Shown here piece by piece: positions 16,322-26,100 of a stretch of 64,000 bases of DNA. Under the pieces are notes generated by a model, which was given only the letters and a program-made list of their open reading frames with translations, had not been told where the DNA came from and ran no database searches. Within the stretch, counting starts at the first letter, position 1; each line of letters begins with the position of its first letter. The DNA comes from Thermoflavifilum aggregans (GTDB taxonomy: Bacteria; Bacteroidota; Bacteroidia; Chitinophagales; Chitinophagaceae). A program made the translations under genes and the position numbers. The stretch covers positions 310,001 to 374,000 of the forward strand of contig NZ_PGFG01000001.1 in the NCBI RefSeq assembly GCF_002797735.1. Reading direction: 5' to 3'.

Positions 16322-18336
16322 TGCTGAAACCTATGGCAATAGAGCTGAAATCTTACCCAACCCCATCTGATGAAATGATCGGTATTGCAGAAGAAATTGA
16401 AAAACTCATCCGGCAGGACGAAGTTGCTCCTTCTGAAATTGCTGTTGTATTCCGGGAAAACAAACAACTGGATGAGATGGCTGCCTATCTGCAATACAAA
16501 AAGATTCCTTTTCAGCTTGTCAGAAAAGAAAATCTGCTGAGGAATTATTTTATCCAACAGATTATTCTGATGCTGGAATGGGTTGCACTGGAAGCCAACA
16601 GGCCGGGTAGCGGCGATCATCATCTGTTTAAATTGTTGCATTTTAAATGGTTTGATTTACCGGCCGAGCTTATCGCCCGTGTGCAGATGGATTTTATTAG
16701 GCAGAAATTTGTTGGTCAGGAATCATTTCGGCTGTATCTGCAGGATTTGCAAAAACAAGGAAATCAGTTATTCACACCAGAAGAAATCCAAAAGCTGAAA
16801 TCTGTATCCGATCTGCTCGAAGCATGGATTAGGGATGTGTACAATGAACCATTGCAAAACTTTTTTTGCCGGGTGCTGGATGAAAGCCGGGTGCTGAAAA
16901 TGGCTTCCCAGGCTCCTGACAGCAGTTTTCTGATTCATCTTATGAAAACGCTATTTGAATTTCTTCAGGCAGAGAATCAGCGCAATCCCGATCTGACGCT
17001 TGAGGGATGGATACAGATAATCCGCAAAATGGAAAAATACAAATTAACCATTCCTTATGAGAGCCAGATAGGCGATGAGCATTGTGTACAGTTGCTTACC
17101 GCCCATGGCACCAAGGGTTTGGAATTTGATTATGTGTTTATAGATGGATGTGTAGAAAAGAATTGGGAAAAAAAGCGGGGGAGAAATATTGGATTTAGTT
17201 TGCCTCCAGCTTTAAAAATTCAGATGAGCAGTTATTCACAATCTGATCTGAAAGAGGAAGATGAACGTCGTTTGTTTTATGTAGCGCTTACACGGGCACG
17301 AAAATATGTGCAGATAAGTTATGCTGAAAAGGATAATCAGGGCAATACATTGCAGAAATCAGAATTCCTCGATGAAATCCTGATCTCCTCGCATATTATT
17401 GTTAACCCTCAGCGACAGGCATACAGCCAGCAAAACAGTTTAACAGATTTTTACGTAAACATATTGCAGGACAGCCTAAATCAGGCTATGCGGCAACAAT
17501 ATAGCCAATCTTTTCTTCAGCATTTGGTCAGCAATTTCAAACTCAATCCTACAGCATTAAACAAATATCTTTATTGTCCCAGAAGCTTTTTCTATGAATC
17601 GCTGCTGCAGGTGCCTCAGGCCCAGCTTATGCATAGTATTTACGGACAGGCCATCCATCATGCACTCAAGCAGGTAGCCAATTCTCATTCTCAGGGAAAC
17701 GGCGTCAACATCGGGAAGGCGCAGAACGATTTTGAATGGTTCATGCACCAAAACAGGCATCATTTCAAGCCGGATGATTTTGTGCGTCATCTGCAACATG
17801 GCAATGAAGTGTTGCAAAATTATCTGAATCAGGTTTTCAGCAACTGGGGTAACATAAAAGAAACGGAAAAAGATTTTCAGGCCCATATCAACCATGTACC
17901 CATCAAGGGACGGCTGGATAAGATAGAAATACAAAATGGCATAACCCGGGTAGTAGATTACAAAACTGGTAATCCTGATCGTGCAGACAATAAACTCAGG
18001 CGTTATAATCCAGAAAACGGAAAGAAGGGTTATGACGATCATGATTACTGGATTCAGGCAGTCATGTATGTAATGTTGTTGCAAGAAAATGGCTATACAC
18101 AGGTCGATACGGTTGTATTTGATTTTGTGGAACCAGATAAAACTGATCGGTTCCGAACTGAATCTGTTTCCGTTGATTCATCCGACATCACATTGGTCGA
18201 GCAGCTTCTCACATATGCCTGGGAGCAGATTCAGTCATTGTCTTTCCCCTGTTGTCAACGTCCGGATTGCCACTGGTGCGCATTTGAGCAAACACTGGCA
18301 GCAGGTGCGCCTGTATTGGGTTTGGATAAGGAATGA
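16321..18336 (+). CDS. UvrD-like helicase-nuclease, C-terminal part with RecB-type nuclease domain
   Basis: Continues the protein interrupted at 16319. An ATG at 16321 overlaps the upstream stop; the frame itself is open from before 16234. It contains the second helicase lobe with TAHGTKGLEFDYVFIDG (V) and DERRLFYVALTRARKY (VI). The C-terminus is a PD-(D/E)XK nuclease of the RecB family with GRLDKIE and VVDYKTG. Cysteines at codons 17575 (YCPR), 18253, 18268 and 18277 (CQRPDCHWC) resemble the iron-sulfur cysteines of AddB/Cas4-type nucleases. Such fusions are thought to process DNA ends in repair, although partner genes (AddA/RecC-like) are not nearby. If the frame break is real the activity depends on reassociation of the two parts. 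Confidence 0.82.
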   Translation: MLKPMAIELKSYPTPSDEMIGIAEEIEKLIRQDEVAPSEIAVVFRENKQLDEMAAYLQYKKIPFQLVRKENLLRNYFIQQIILMLEWVALEANRPGSGDHHLFKLLHFKWFDLPAELIARVQMDFIRQKFVGQESFRLYLQDLQKQGNQLFTPEEIQKLKSVSDLLEAWIRDVYNEPLQNFFCRVLDESRVLKMASQAPDSSFLIHLMKTLFEFLQAENQRNPDLTLEGWIQIIRKMEKYKLTIPYESQIGDEHCVQLLTAHGTKGLEFDYVFIDGCVEKNWEKKRGRNIGFSLPPALKIQMSSYSQSDLKEEDERRLFYVALTRARKYVQISYAEKDNQGNTLQKSEFLDEILISSHIIVNPQRQAYSQQNSLTDFYVNILQDSLNQAMRQQYSQSFLQHLVSNFKLNPTALNKYLYCPRSFFYESLLQVPQAQLMHSIYGQAIHHALKQVANSHSQGNGVNIGKAQNDFEWFMHQNRHHFKPDDFVRHLQHGNEVLQNYLNQVFSNWGNIKETEKDFQAHINHVPIKGRLDKIEIQNGITRVVDYKTGNPDRADNKLRRYNPENGKKGYDDHDYWIQAVMYVMLLQENGYTQVDTVVFDFVEPDKTDRFRTESVSVDSSDITLVEQLLTYAWEQIQSLSFPCCQRPDCHWCAFEQTLAAGAPVLGLDKE

Positions 18337-18401
18337 GCCTAAGCTGGTTGCGGGATGAGGTGTGGTGAAATGTGCAGGATGAAGTACCTTCGCCTGGGTA
18401 T

Positions 18402-19853
18402 ATGGTTCGCATGGCAAAAAGAAGCAACAACCGGCGGAATGTCTATGCATGCATGGTGTGCTGCCTGCTTTTGGTGAGTGCATTATGGCAACGTTGCGCC
18501 AATATTGTACCACCTTCCGGCGGACCTAAGGATACCATTCCACCGGTGCTTGTATCGGCAGTTCCACCCGATTCTACCGTGCATTTTCATAGCGACCGGA
18601 TTGTATTCACCTTTAACAAGTATGTGCAGCTGGCCAGCAATTACAACGATGTATTGATTTTTGCACCTCGCCTGCGCCGCCAGCCCATCATCAATGTAAA
18701 ACTGCGCACCATTACCATCCTGCTGAAAGACACCCTGCAGCCCAATACTACTTACCAGATCAATTTCGGCAACACCATTCAAGATATCAATGAAGGTAAT
18801 GCGATCCCGAATTTTTCCTATATTTTCTCAACCGGCAGTTATCTGGATTCTCTGCAAATCAGCGGCACCGTGCTGGATGCCGAAACAGGCTTACCCGACA
18901 GCAATGTGCTGGTGATGCTGTATAAAAATCTCAGAGATTCCGTGGTGAGTCGGGAAAAACCCTTGTATTACACGCGAACGAATGGTGCAGGTCGTTTTTT
19001 GTTGCACAATCTGCCGGCAGATACATTTAAAATCTTTGCCCTCAAAGAAGAGAACAACAGCCTGATGTATGATGATGTGGGAAAAGAAGCCATTGCTTTT
19101 CTGAATCAACCGATAGCCTTGCATGGGAATATTCAGGGATTGAAGCTGTATTTGTTTCGTGAGGAAGCACCACCAGATACAAGCCGGCAGAATTCATTAT
19201 CGGCCGCATCTCCATCATCCGGTCAGTCACATTCATTTACCGTACAAATGAATCTTGACAATGGCAGGCAATCTCTTATTGCTCCTCTGCAACTGCAATT
19301 TTCACAACCTGTAGCTTTTATTGACAGCAATAAAATCACATTGCTGGAAGATACATTGCTTCATCCGGTGGCATTTCATATCAAGCTGGATGACAGCCTG
19401 CATCAGCAGTTACAGGTGTTTGCACAATGGAAGGAAAATATGCCTTATCAATTACGCATAGCTGATAGTGCCATTGTGGATACGGCACATCAAGCCTTAA
19501 AAGCGGATACACTTGCTTTTCAAACCAAAAAACTATCGGACTATGGCAGTGTGATATTAGAACTGCATGGATTGGATACAGGGTATCACCATAATGTATT
19601 GCAGATCGTAAAAGATCAGCGTGTGGTTTATCATGTCCGGGTTCAGCAAACCACCATCCGCATTCCTTTATTTGATCCCGGCGACTATCAGCTTCGCATC
19701 CTGAAAGATGAAAATGACAACGGCAAATGGGATACAGGTGTGTACTACGGCCCACATCCCCGCCAGCCCGAGAGAGTTATTGCCATTCCGGGAAAAATCA
19801 CCGTACGGGCTAATTGGGATAATACCTGGATCGTGGATGTACCGGCAGATTGA
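18402..19853 (+). CDS. Lipoprotein with bacterial Ig-like (SbsA-type) domain
   Basis: Signal sequence ends in a lipobox-like ALWQRC, and the mature protein begins CANIVPPSGGPKDTIPPVL, a pattern I associate with a Bacteroidota lipoprotein family bearing an N-terminal Ig-like (Big_5/SbsA) domain (VSAVPPDSTVHFHSDRIVFTFNKYV). A carboxypeptidase-regulatory-like segment follows at about 155-230 (SGTVLDAETGLPDSNVLVMLY), then a second Ig-like region and a C-terminal stretch with an EF-hand-like DENDNGKWD. It is probably anchored in the outer membrane; its role is unknown. ATGs at 18372, 18402 and 18411 are possible; the latter two put the signal peptide nearest the start. It follows the helicase-nuclease by about 65 bases. 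Confidence 0.78.
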   Translation: MVRMAKRSNNRRNVYACMVCCLLLVSALWQRCANIVPPSGGPKDTIPPVLVSAVPPDSTVHFHSDRIVFTFNKYVQLASNYNDVLIFAPRLRRQPIINVKLRTITILLKDTLQPNTTYQINFGNTIQDINEGNAIPNFSYIFSTGSYLDSLQISGTVLDAETGLPDSNVLVMLYKNLRDSVVSREKPLYYTRTNGAGRFLLHNLPADTFKIFALKEENNSLMYDDVGKEAIAFLNQPIALHGNIQGLKLYLFREEAPPDTSRQNSLSAASPSSGQSHSFTVQMNLDNGRQSLIAPLQLQFSQPVAFIDSNKITLLEDTLLHPVAFHIKLDDSLHQQLQVFAQWKENMPYQLRIADSAIVDTAHQALKADTLAFQTKKLSDYGSVILELHGLDTGYHHNVLQIVKDQRVVYHVRVQQTTIRIPLFDPGDYQLRILKDENDNGKWDTGVYYGPHPRQPERVIAIPGKITVRANWDNTWIVDVPAD

Positions 19854-19979
19854 ACCTGCACGAGTGCGTGTTAAACTTCTGTCAAATCTGTCAGCAAGCA
19901 AGGCTGCTTGTTTTCATGCGAAATAAACGATGTGGATATTGCAAACGGATTGAAGTAAATTCGATGCAAATCAAAAAAC

Positions 19980-20429
19980 ATGTTGCGTACAGTTCCCGGT
20001 GAATGGATTGCATTGGCTGCGTGTTTTTTATGGATAGGCATGGTAGTAGCCATCAGTTTTATGGAAGCCTGGCTGAAATTTCGTGCGCCGGGTGTAACCA
20101 AAGCTGTCGGATTGAGCATCGGAAAACGGGTATTCACGGCATTGAACCGCACGGAATGGGTTTGCGCTGTGATACTGACGGCAGGTGTATTGTTATTGCC
20201 TGACCGGCTTCATCTCATGACGGCAGTTTGTTTTGCAGGAGCTGTATTTATTTTGTTGATACAAACTATTTTCTGGTTACCTGTTTTAAAAATACAGGCT
20301 GATGCCCTGATAGAAGGGAAAAATTATTCCGGTAAATCGATACATATCAATTATTTGATAGGAGAAATTATCAAAATCATTGCTTTATTCACAGCAGCTA
20401 TTTTATTGGGGCTGCAAAATTTTTCCTGA
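19980..20429 (+). CDS. Four-helix integral membrane protein, function unknown
   Basis: 149 residues with four hydrophobic segments: about 9-28, 61-77, 79-98 and 127-146. The stretch MEAWLKFRAPGVTKAVGLSIGKRVF between helices 1 and 2 is distinctive, but I cannot name the family. The stop overlaps the start of the hemerythrin gene (TGATG), so the two are translationally coupled. A link to oxygen, nitric oxide or metal sensing through the hemerythrin partner is only inferred from this coupling. Confidence 0.72.
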   Translation: MLRTVPGEWIALAACFLWIGMVVAISFMEAWLKFRAPGVTKAVGLSIGKRVFTALNRTEWVCAVILTAGVLLLPDRLHLMTAVCFAGAVFILLIQTIFWLPVLKIQADALIEGKNYSGKSIHINYLIGEIIKIIALFTAAILLGLQNFS

Positions 20430-20935
20430 TGTCTAAACCTATCAAACGTCATCCTGCCATTCAGCAGCTTTCCCGCGATCATCATTATGCCTTGTTGTTT
20501 TGCTGGAAAATAGGCCAGGGGCTGCAATTGCAGATTGATACCATCCGTATCAGAAAATATGTAGCTTATTTTCATCAGCATTATCTCATTCCACATTTTC
20601 AGGAAGAAGAACAGATTTTGTTTGTGCTGATGCCCGATGATGAGAAGGTGAAAAGGGCTATTGCACAACATCGGGAAATAGAACAACTGGTTACGCAGCA
20701 ACTGATTGCGCCGGAAAAAATAGATGCCGGGATGCCCGAGGATGCCTCTTTGCTCACAACGCTTGCTGAAAAGCTCAATCAGCATGTACGATATGAAGAG
20801 CGGGAGCTGTTTCCTTATCTGGAGCAGCACCTGAGCGAAGCCCAGTTGGAGCAGGTGGGCAAACAGCTTGCCGAAGCAACACATACCCCCGATGATGCCT
20901 ATGCGGATGCCTTTTGGTTGAAAAAAAGTACCTGA
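20429..20935 (+). CDS. Hemerythrin-like (HHE) domain protein
   Basis: 168 residues, all-helical. Candidate di-iron ligands of the hemerythrin fold are visible: His in SRDHHYALLF, HFQEEEQIL, QHREIEQLV and HVRYEERELFPYLEQHL. Such proteins bind oxygen or nitric oxide, or help repair iron centres, in the cytoplasm. It is translated from an ATG overlapping the stop of the membrane protein gene. The frame ends just after a run of seven A (TTGAAAAAAAGT); in the next frame 46 further codons stay open (to about 21067, ending ELAAWTAAMAWIFG), which might be a lost C-terminal extension. Confidence 0.85.
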   Translation: MSKPIKRHPAIQQLSRDHHYALLFCWKIGQGLQLQIDTIRIRKYVAYFHQHYLIPHFQEEEQILFVLMPDDEKVKRAIAQHREIEQLVTQQLIAPEKIDAGMPEDASLLTTLAEKLNQHVRYEERELFPYLEQHLSEAQLEQVGKQLAEATHTPDDAYADAFWLKKST

Positions 20936-21096
20936 TTTCAGCCATCCAGGCAGATCTTTGAACACGGAACAGGATCTAACCGACGGCGTTGTCACGCTTG
21001 AAATACCCAAAAGCAGCAATCAGGAATTGGCAGCCTGGACAGCAGCGATGGCATGGATATTTGGTTAAAAAACCAGAATGATCTAACTTCGCTAAG

Positions 21097-21522
21097 ATGC
21101 GGCGCATGCTGGCCATAGTATTCCTGCAGATTTATTTTCTGGCCTTTATAGAAGGCCATGAATTGTTGCGTGTGCCTTTACTGATTCAACATTATATTAC
21201 GCATAAACATGAAAATCCACAGATGAGCCTGTTGGATTTTTTTTCTTTGCATTATAGCGGAAAAATCATTTATGATGCCGACTGGCATCAGGATATGCAA
21301 CTTCCATTTAAATCCCTTCCTGCTAACGATCTTTGTTTATATGCACTAAGCAGTATCATTACACCTTTGCAATATTCGCGGAATATTCAGTTATCTCCGC
21401 CTGAACCAAAATCTTCCCTTCGCCTTCCTCAAAACAACCAGGATTTATATCCTGTTAATATCATCTCTGAAATTTTGAAACCTCCCCGTTATCAGGTTTT
21501 CTTTTTCGATCCTTTTATTTAA
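21097..21522 (+). CDS. Small exported protein associated with heavy-metal efflux genes
   Basis: 141 residues with an N-terminal hydrophobic stretch (MLAIVFLQIYFLAFIEG). The middle part, LLIQHYITHKHENPQMSLLDFFSLHY followed by an acidic/His segment and LPFKS, resembles a small protein I recall seeing upstream of CusA/CzcA genes in Bacteroidota; it has no assigned function. His and Asp residues (HKHEN, DADWHQD) could bind metal. It precedes the RND efflux operon by 186 bases on the same strand. The assignment rests on context and recollection, not on a named domain. Confidence 0.6.
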   Translation: MRRMLAIVFLQIYFLAFIEGHELLRVPLLIQHYITHKHENPQMSLLDFFSLHYSGKIIYDADWHQDMQLPFKSLPANDLCLYALSSIITPLQYSRNIQLSPPEPKSSLRLPQNNQDLYPVNIISEILKPPRYQVFFFDPFI

Positions 21523-21708
21523 TTCCATCGTTGGTATACACATGCATGGATGTGAAGTAAAGCACGTATATGTGTTTGTTTTTCATCCGTAAAAATATCC
21601 TTCATATGAGGATGTTTTAAAATGATGCAGGTAAGTTCATCTGTTTGCTGATGATGGAATAGATAGGCGTGTATTGTTTCATAAGCAGAAGTTGTAAAAA
21701 AGAAAACC

Positions 21709-24700
21709 ATGTGGCAAGCGATTATAAATTTTTCAATTCGCCATAAATTTCTCATAGGCATATTTTGCCTGGGATGGATAGGTTATGGCATATATAATCT
21801 CATGCATTTACCCATTGATGCTGTACCTGATATTACCAATAACCAGGTACAGGTCATTACAGTTTCTCCGAACCTGAGTGCACCTGATGTGGAACGATTT
21901 ATTACTGTCCCCATTGAACAGGCTACCCGCAACATACCGGGTATCACGGAGCAACGCAGTTTTTCTCGTTCTGGTTTAAGTCTGGTTACCATTGTATTTA
22001 ATGATCAAACAGATATTTACTGGGCACGCCAGCAGGTGAGCGAACGATTGACACAGGTAAGGTCGCAGATTCCTGATGGTATGGGCTCACCTGAACTTGG
22101 TCCTGTTACTACGGGGTTGGGTGAAATTTATCAATATGTGGTGAGACCTTTACCCGGGTATGAAGGAAAATACAGTTTAGAAGACCTGCGTGATATTCAG
22201 GATTGGATTGTACGCAGGCAATTATTGGGTACGGAAGGTGTAGCTGATGTGAGCAGTTTTGGAGGTTTATTAAAGCAGTATGAGGTAGCTGTACATACGG
22301 ATCGGTTAAACACCTATCATCTGAGCATTGCCGATGTATATCAGGCTTTATCCCAAAACAATCAGAATGCAGGAGGAGCTTATATTGAAAAAGGAAACAA
22401 CGTATTATTCATCAGAACCGAAGGACTGGTGCGTAATCTGGATGATATCCGGCAAATTGTGATCAAGCGTGTGGAAGGTGTTCCGGTTTATATAAAAGAT
22501 GTAGCGGATGTACGTATTGGACATGCGATTCCTTATGGAGCCATGGTTTATGTGAATAAGCATCATCAGCAGGAAGTAGCCGGTGCTGTGGTGATGATGT
22601 TAAAGGGTGGAAACAGCAGCGAAGTAATTCGCAATGTGAAACGCAGAATTGAAGAAATTAAAAAAACATTACCGGAAGGCGTAACCATTGAGCCTTTTCT
22701 GGATCGTACGAAAATGGTGAATAATGCCATCCACACGGTGAAGAAAAATCTTATTGAAGGGGCGTTGATTGTGATTTTCATTCTGGTATTGTTTTTAGCC
22801 AATCTGCGTGCAGGACTCATTGTGGCATCTGTGATTCCCATGAGTATGCTGTTTGCGTTTTCTATGATGAATCTTTTGGGAGTGAGCGGCAATCTGATGA
22901 GCCTTGGTGCGCTTGATTTTGGATTGCTGGTTGATGGCGCTGTAATCATTGTGGAAGCCGTGATGCATAAACTTAGAAATTTAACTCATTTGCCGAACAC
23001 CACGCGAATGGATTGGCAGCAGATGGATGAGCTCGTCCGAGAATCAGCCGGTAAAATGATGAGTTCGGCTTCATTTGGGCAAATCATCATTCTGATTGTG
23101 TATTTACCGATTTTGAGTTTGCAGGGTATTGAAGGGAAAATGTTCAGACCTATGGCCGAAACCGTTGCCTTTGCAATTTTAGGTGCTTTGATTTTATCAT
23201 TAACCTATGTACCAGTAGTTTCATCATTGGTTTTGGGAAATAAACTATCAGCAAAAGAAACCTATGCAGATCATGCCATTCGGTATTTGCAAAGAAAATA
23301 CAAAACTTGGTTGATCAAGGCACTCCGAAAGCCAGCGGTGTTGCTGGGTGGTTCGGTATCACTGTTTGTTATATCTGTATGGATTCTTTTGAGATTGGGA
23401 GGAGAGTTTATTCCTCAGCTGGAAGAAGGAGATTTTGCTGTTGATACTCGTTTGCTCACGGGAGCATCGCTTAGCAATACGATTCACACAACCCAAATGG
23501 CGGCAAAATTACTGGCGGATAGTTTTCCGGAGGTGGAAAAGGTAGTAGTGAAAATTGGTTCCGGTGAAATTCCAACAGATCCCATGCCTGTAGAAGCTTC
23601 GGATATGATGGTAATCCTGAAGGATAAATCATTATGGACCAAAGCGCATACTTTTAATGATTTGGCCGAGCAGATGAGTCGTGTATTGCAGGCTGTTCCC
23701 GGAATTGCAACAGGTTTTCAGTTTCCAGTGCAAATGCGGTTTAATGAACTGATGACGGGTGCTAGGCAGGATGTGGTATGTAAAATATTCGGTGATAATC
23801 TGGATACACTTGCACATTATGCGCAGCAATTAGGCGACATCATACAAACTGTTGCAGGCGCAAAAGATTTATACGTGGAAACGGTTACAGGTATTCCGCA
23901 GCTGGTGATCCGATATAATCGGGCTGCTCTGGCACAATATGGTTTGCAGATTTCAGATGTGAATCGGGCTGTTCAGGCCGCTTATGCTGGTGCAATTGCG
24001 GGTTCCGTGTTTGAAGAAGACAGGCGGTATGATTTAGTGGTGAGACTGGCAAAAAAACAACGCGATAGCCTGAATGAAATGCAAAACCTGCCTGTTACTC
24101 TTCAGGATGGTACTATTATTCCGTTGCGGTATGTGGCTGATATCCGTGTGGAAGATGGGCCTTATCAGATACAACGAGAAGATGCACGAAGAAGAATTAT
24201 CGTGGGATTCAATGTGCGCGGAAGAGACGTGCAAAGCCTTGTAAATGAATTGCAGCAAAAGGTAAACAAACAGTTACATCTTCCACCGGGATATTACATC
24301 ACGTATGGTGGTGAGTATGAGAATCTACAGCATGCGACCCGCAGATTATCCATTGCTGTTCCAGTAGCATTGGTCTTGATTTTATTGATTTTATATCTGG
24401 CATTTCAGCGATTGAAATATGGTCTTATGATCTTTTCTGCTATTCCGTTATCAGCTGTTGGAGGTATATTATCATTGTGGTTACGAGGCATGCCGTTCAG
24501 CATATCGGCAGGTGTGGGTTTTATTGCCTTGTTTGGGGTAGCTGTGTTAAACGGCATTGTGATGGTCAGCGAAATGAATCGCCTGAGGCAAATGCATAAT
24601 TGGCCATTGAGCCACATCATATTGAGGGCTACATCCATCAGATTACGTCCGGTATTGATGACTGCTTCTGTAGCTTCATTGGGTTTTCTGCCGATGGCTG

Positions 24701-26088
24701 TCAGCCAGTCTTCCGGTGCAGAAGTACAAAGACCTTTGGCTACTGTTGTAATTGGAGGATTGATAACAGCCACTATTCTCACCCTGTTTGTTTTGCCATG
24801 TATTTATTTCATTGTTGAGCGTGTTCGTATGCCAAGAATAAAGATCTCTCACATGCTTGTACTGCTGATGGTCCTGCTGGTATCTTATCCTGCTAAAAGC
24901 CAGCAGATGCAACAACCTGTTCTGCCAATCAGCTGGGAAACATTGCGTTCACGCATATCGTCACATGATCCCAGATGGCAGGCAAGTGATTTTCAGGTAT
25001 ATTATCAGCAAATTTTGGTAAAAACAGCATCAGATATTCCGAAAACTCAACTAACGGCAGAATATGGAAATTTAAACAGCCCGTTTGCTGATACGCGCCT
25101 GAATATTTCACAAAGCATAGCCTGGCCGGCTTATTACACAAGATTGAAAAAACGCTATGAAGCTGAATTGCAGGCAACTAAGTATGAAAGCCAGATGAAA
25201 AAATCTTCCATCATCCACTTGATGCAGATGAGTTATGTGGAATTGCAATACCAGCAAGCCCTGCATCAGCAATTATCCTGGATGGATAGCCTGTATCAGC
25301 GATATGCGCAGTTGGCTCAATTGCAATATGAAAAAGGTGAATTTTCATTGCTTGAAAGAAATACACTTCAGCAGGAAGCACGGCTTATGCATCTGAAAAA
25401 AATTGCAGCAGAAGACGATTTGAAGGCTGTTCAGCAGCAACTCATGCAGTGGCTACAAACAGATTCGTTGATTGTAGCCACCACACCCTTTGTTCCATCG
25501 AATGAAGTGTTTGACACTAGTGAAATTTATCTGAAACCTTATGTGCAATATTATCAATCCCGCATGCAAATGTTCAGACAAAATGTTTTTACTGAACAGT
25601 CACATCTATTACCTGAATTTTCAATCGGATATGTCAATCAATCTTTTACAGGCTGGCATACACTGAAAGATCGTACAGAACAGTACTATAATTCATCCAC
25701 TCGTTTTTCTTCATTGATTTTGGGTGTAAATATTCCTTTGTTTCTTAAGCCTTATCGTGCACGTGTGGATGCAGCCAGGATTATGGAACAAATCAGCAGG
25801 AAAGAATATGAATGGTCTGTGGTTTCATTGCAGATGCAAATAAAAAAAGTATGGCAGGATTATCAGAAGTACACCCATCAGTTGCATCTGCTTGAATCAG
25901 AAGAATTACCAGTTGCAGATCAAATACTGGAACTTTCCCGGCAACGTTTTCAAAACGGAGAAATAGGTTATATGGAATGGATATATGCCATGCGTCAGGT
26001 AAGCGACATTCGGCTTCAATACTTGCAAACTATCAGGGATCAATGGTTTGCAGCCATTACTTTACATGATTTATTGACTGAATTCTAA
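21709..26088 (+). CDS. Heavy-metal RND efflux pump (CusA/CzcA) fused to a TolC-type outer-membrane domain
   Basis: 1,459 residues. Residues 1 to about 1040 form a complete HME-RND transporter: ISPNLS-like porter start (VITVSPNLSAPDVERF), twelve predicted membrane helices in two sets, and in helix 4 Asp403 and Asp409 (LDFGLLVDGAVIIVEA), the latter at the proton-relay position of CusA. After the last helix comes a second signal-like hydrophobic stretch (HMLVLLMVLLVSYPAKSQ, about 1047-1064) and an outer-membrane-factor domain of about 390 residues with long heptad-rich helices (QYQQALHQQLSWMDSLYQRY). The fusion, known from Bacteroidota, joins inner- and outer-membrane parts. The adaptor gene follows after 12 bases. 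The exported metal (Cu, Ag, Co, Zn or Cd) cannot be deduced. Confidence 0.92.
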   Translation: MWQAIINFSIRHKFLIGIFCLGWIGYGIYNLMHLPIDAVPDITNNQVQVITVSPNLSAPDVERFITVPIEQATRNIPGITEQRSFSRSGLSLVTIVFNDQTDIYWARQQVSERLTQVRSQIPDGMGSPELGPVTTGLGEIYQYVVRPLPGYEGKYSLEDLRDIQDWIVRRQLLGTEGVADVSSFGGLLKQYEVAVHTDRLNTYHLSIADVYQALSQNNQNAGGAYIEKGNNVLFIRTEGLVRNLDDIRQIVIKRVEGVPVYIKDVADVRIGHAIPYGAMVYVNKHHQQEVAGAVVMMLKGGNSSEVIRNVKRRIEEIKKTLPEGVTIEPFLDRTKMVNNAIHTVKKNLIEGALIVIFILVLFLANLRAGLIVASVIPMSMLFAFSMMNLLGVSGNLMSLGALDFGLLVDGAVIIVEAVMHKLRNLTHLPNTTRMDWQQMDELVRESAGKMMSSASFGQIIILIVYLPILSLQGIEGKMFRPMAETVAFAILGALILSLTYVPVVSSLVLGNKLSAKETYADHAIRYLQRKYKTWLIKALRKPAVLLGGSVSLFVISVWILLRLGGEFIPQLEEGDFAVDTRLLTGASLSNTIHTTQMAAKLLADSFPEVEKVVVKIGSGEIPTDPMPVEASDMMVILKDKSLWTKAHTFNDLAEQMSRVLQAVPGIATGFQFPVQMRFNELMTGARQDVVCKIFGDNLDTLAHYAQQLGDIIQTVAGAKDLYVETVTGIPQLVIRYNRAALAQYGLQISDVNRAVQAAYAGAIAGSVFEEDRRYDLVVRLAKKQRDSLNEMQNLPVTLQDGTIIPLRYVADIRVEDGPYQIQREDARRRIIVGFNVRGRDVQSLVNELQQKVNKQLHLPPGYYITYGGEYENLQHATRRLSIAVPVALVLILLILYLAFQRLKYGLMIFSAIPLSAVGGILSLWLRGMPFSISAGVGFIALFGVAVLNGIVMVSEMNRLRQMHNWPLSHIILRATSIRLRPVLMTASVASLGFLPMAVSQSSGAEVQRPLATVVIGGLITATILTLFVLPCIYFIVERVRMPRIKISHMLVLLMVLLVSYPAKSQQMQQPVLPISWETLRSRISSHDPRWQASDFQVYYQQILVKTASDIPKTQLTAEYGNLNSPFADTRLNISQSIAWPAYYTRLKKRYEAELQATKYESQMKKSSIIHLMQMSYVELQYQQALHQQLSWMDSLYQRYAQLAQLQYEKGEFSLLERNTLQQEARLMHLKKIAAEDDLKAVQQQLMQWLQTDSLIVATTPFVPSNEVFDTSEIYLKPYVQYYQSRMQMFRQNVFTEQSHLLPEFSIGYVNQSFTGWHTLKDRTEQYYNSSTRFSSLILGVNIPLFLKPYRARVDAARIMEQISRKEYEWSVVSLQMQIKKVWQDYQKYTHQLHLLESEELPVADQILELSRQRFQNGEIGYMEWIYAMRQVSDIRLQYLQTIRDQWFAAITLHDLLTEF

Positions 26089-26100
26089 AAATTTTGAGAT

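Noticed and set aside
21519-21761. Minus-strand frame of 80 codons before the RND pump gene
   Set aside because: Its shorter start overlaps the pump's ATG in opposite orientation and it has no family resemblance; more likely the promoter and leader region of the pump operon.
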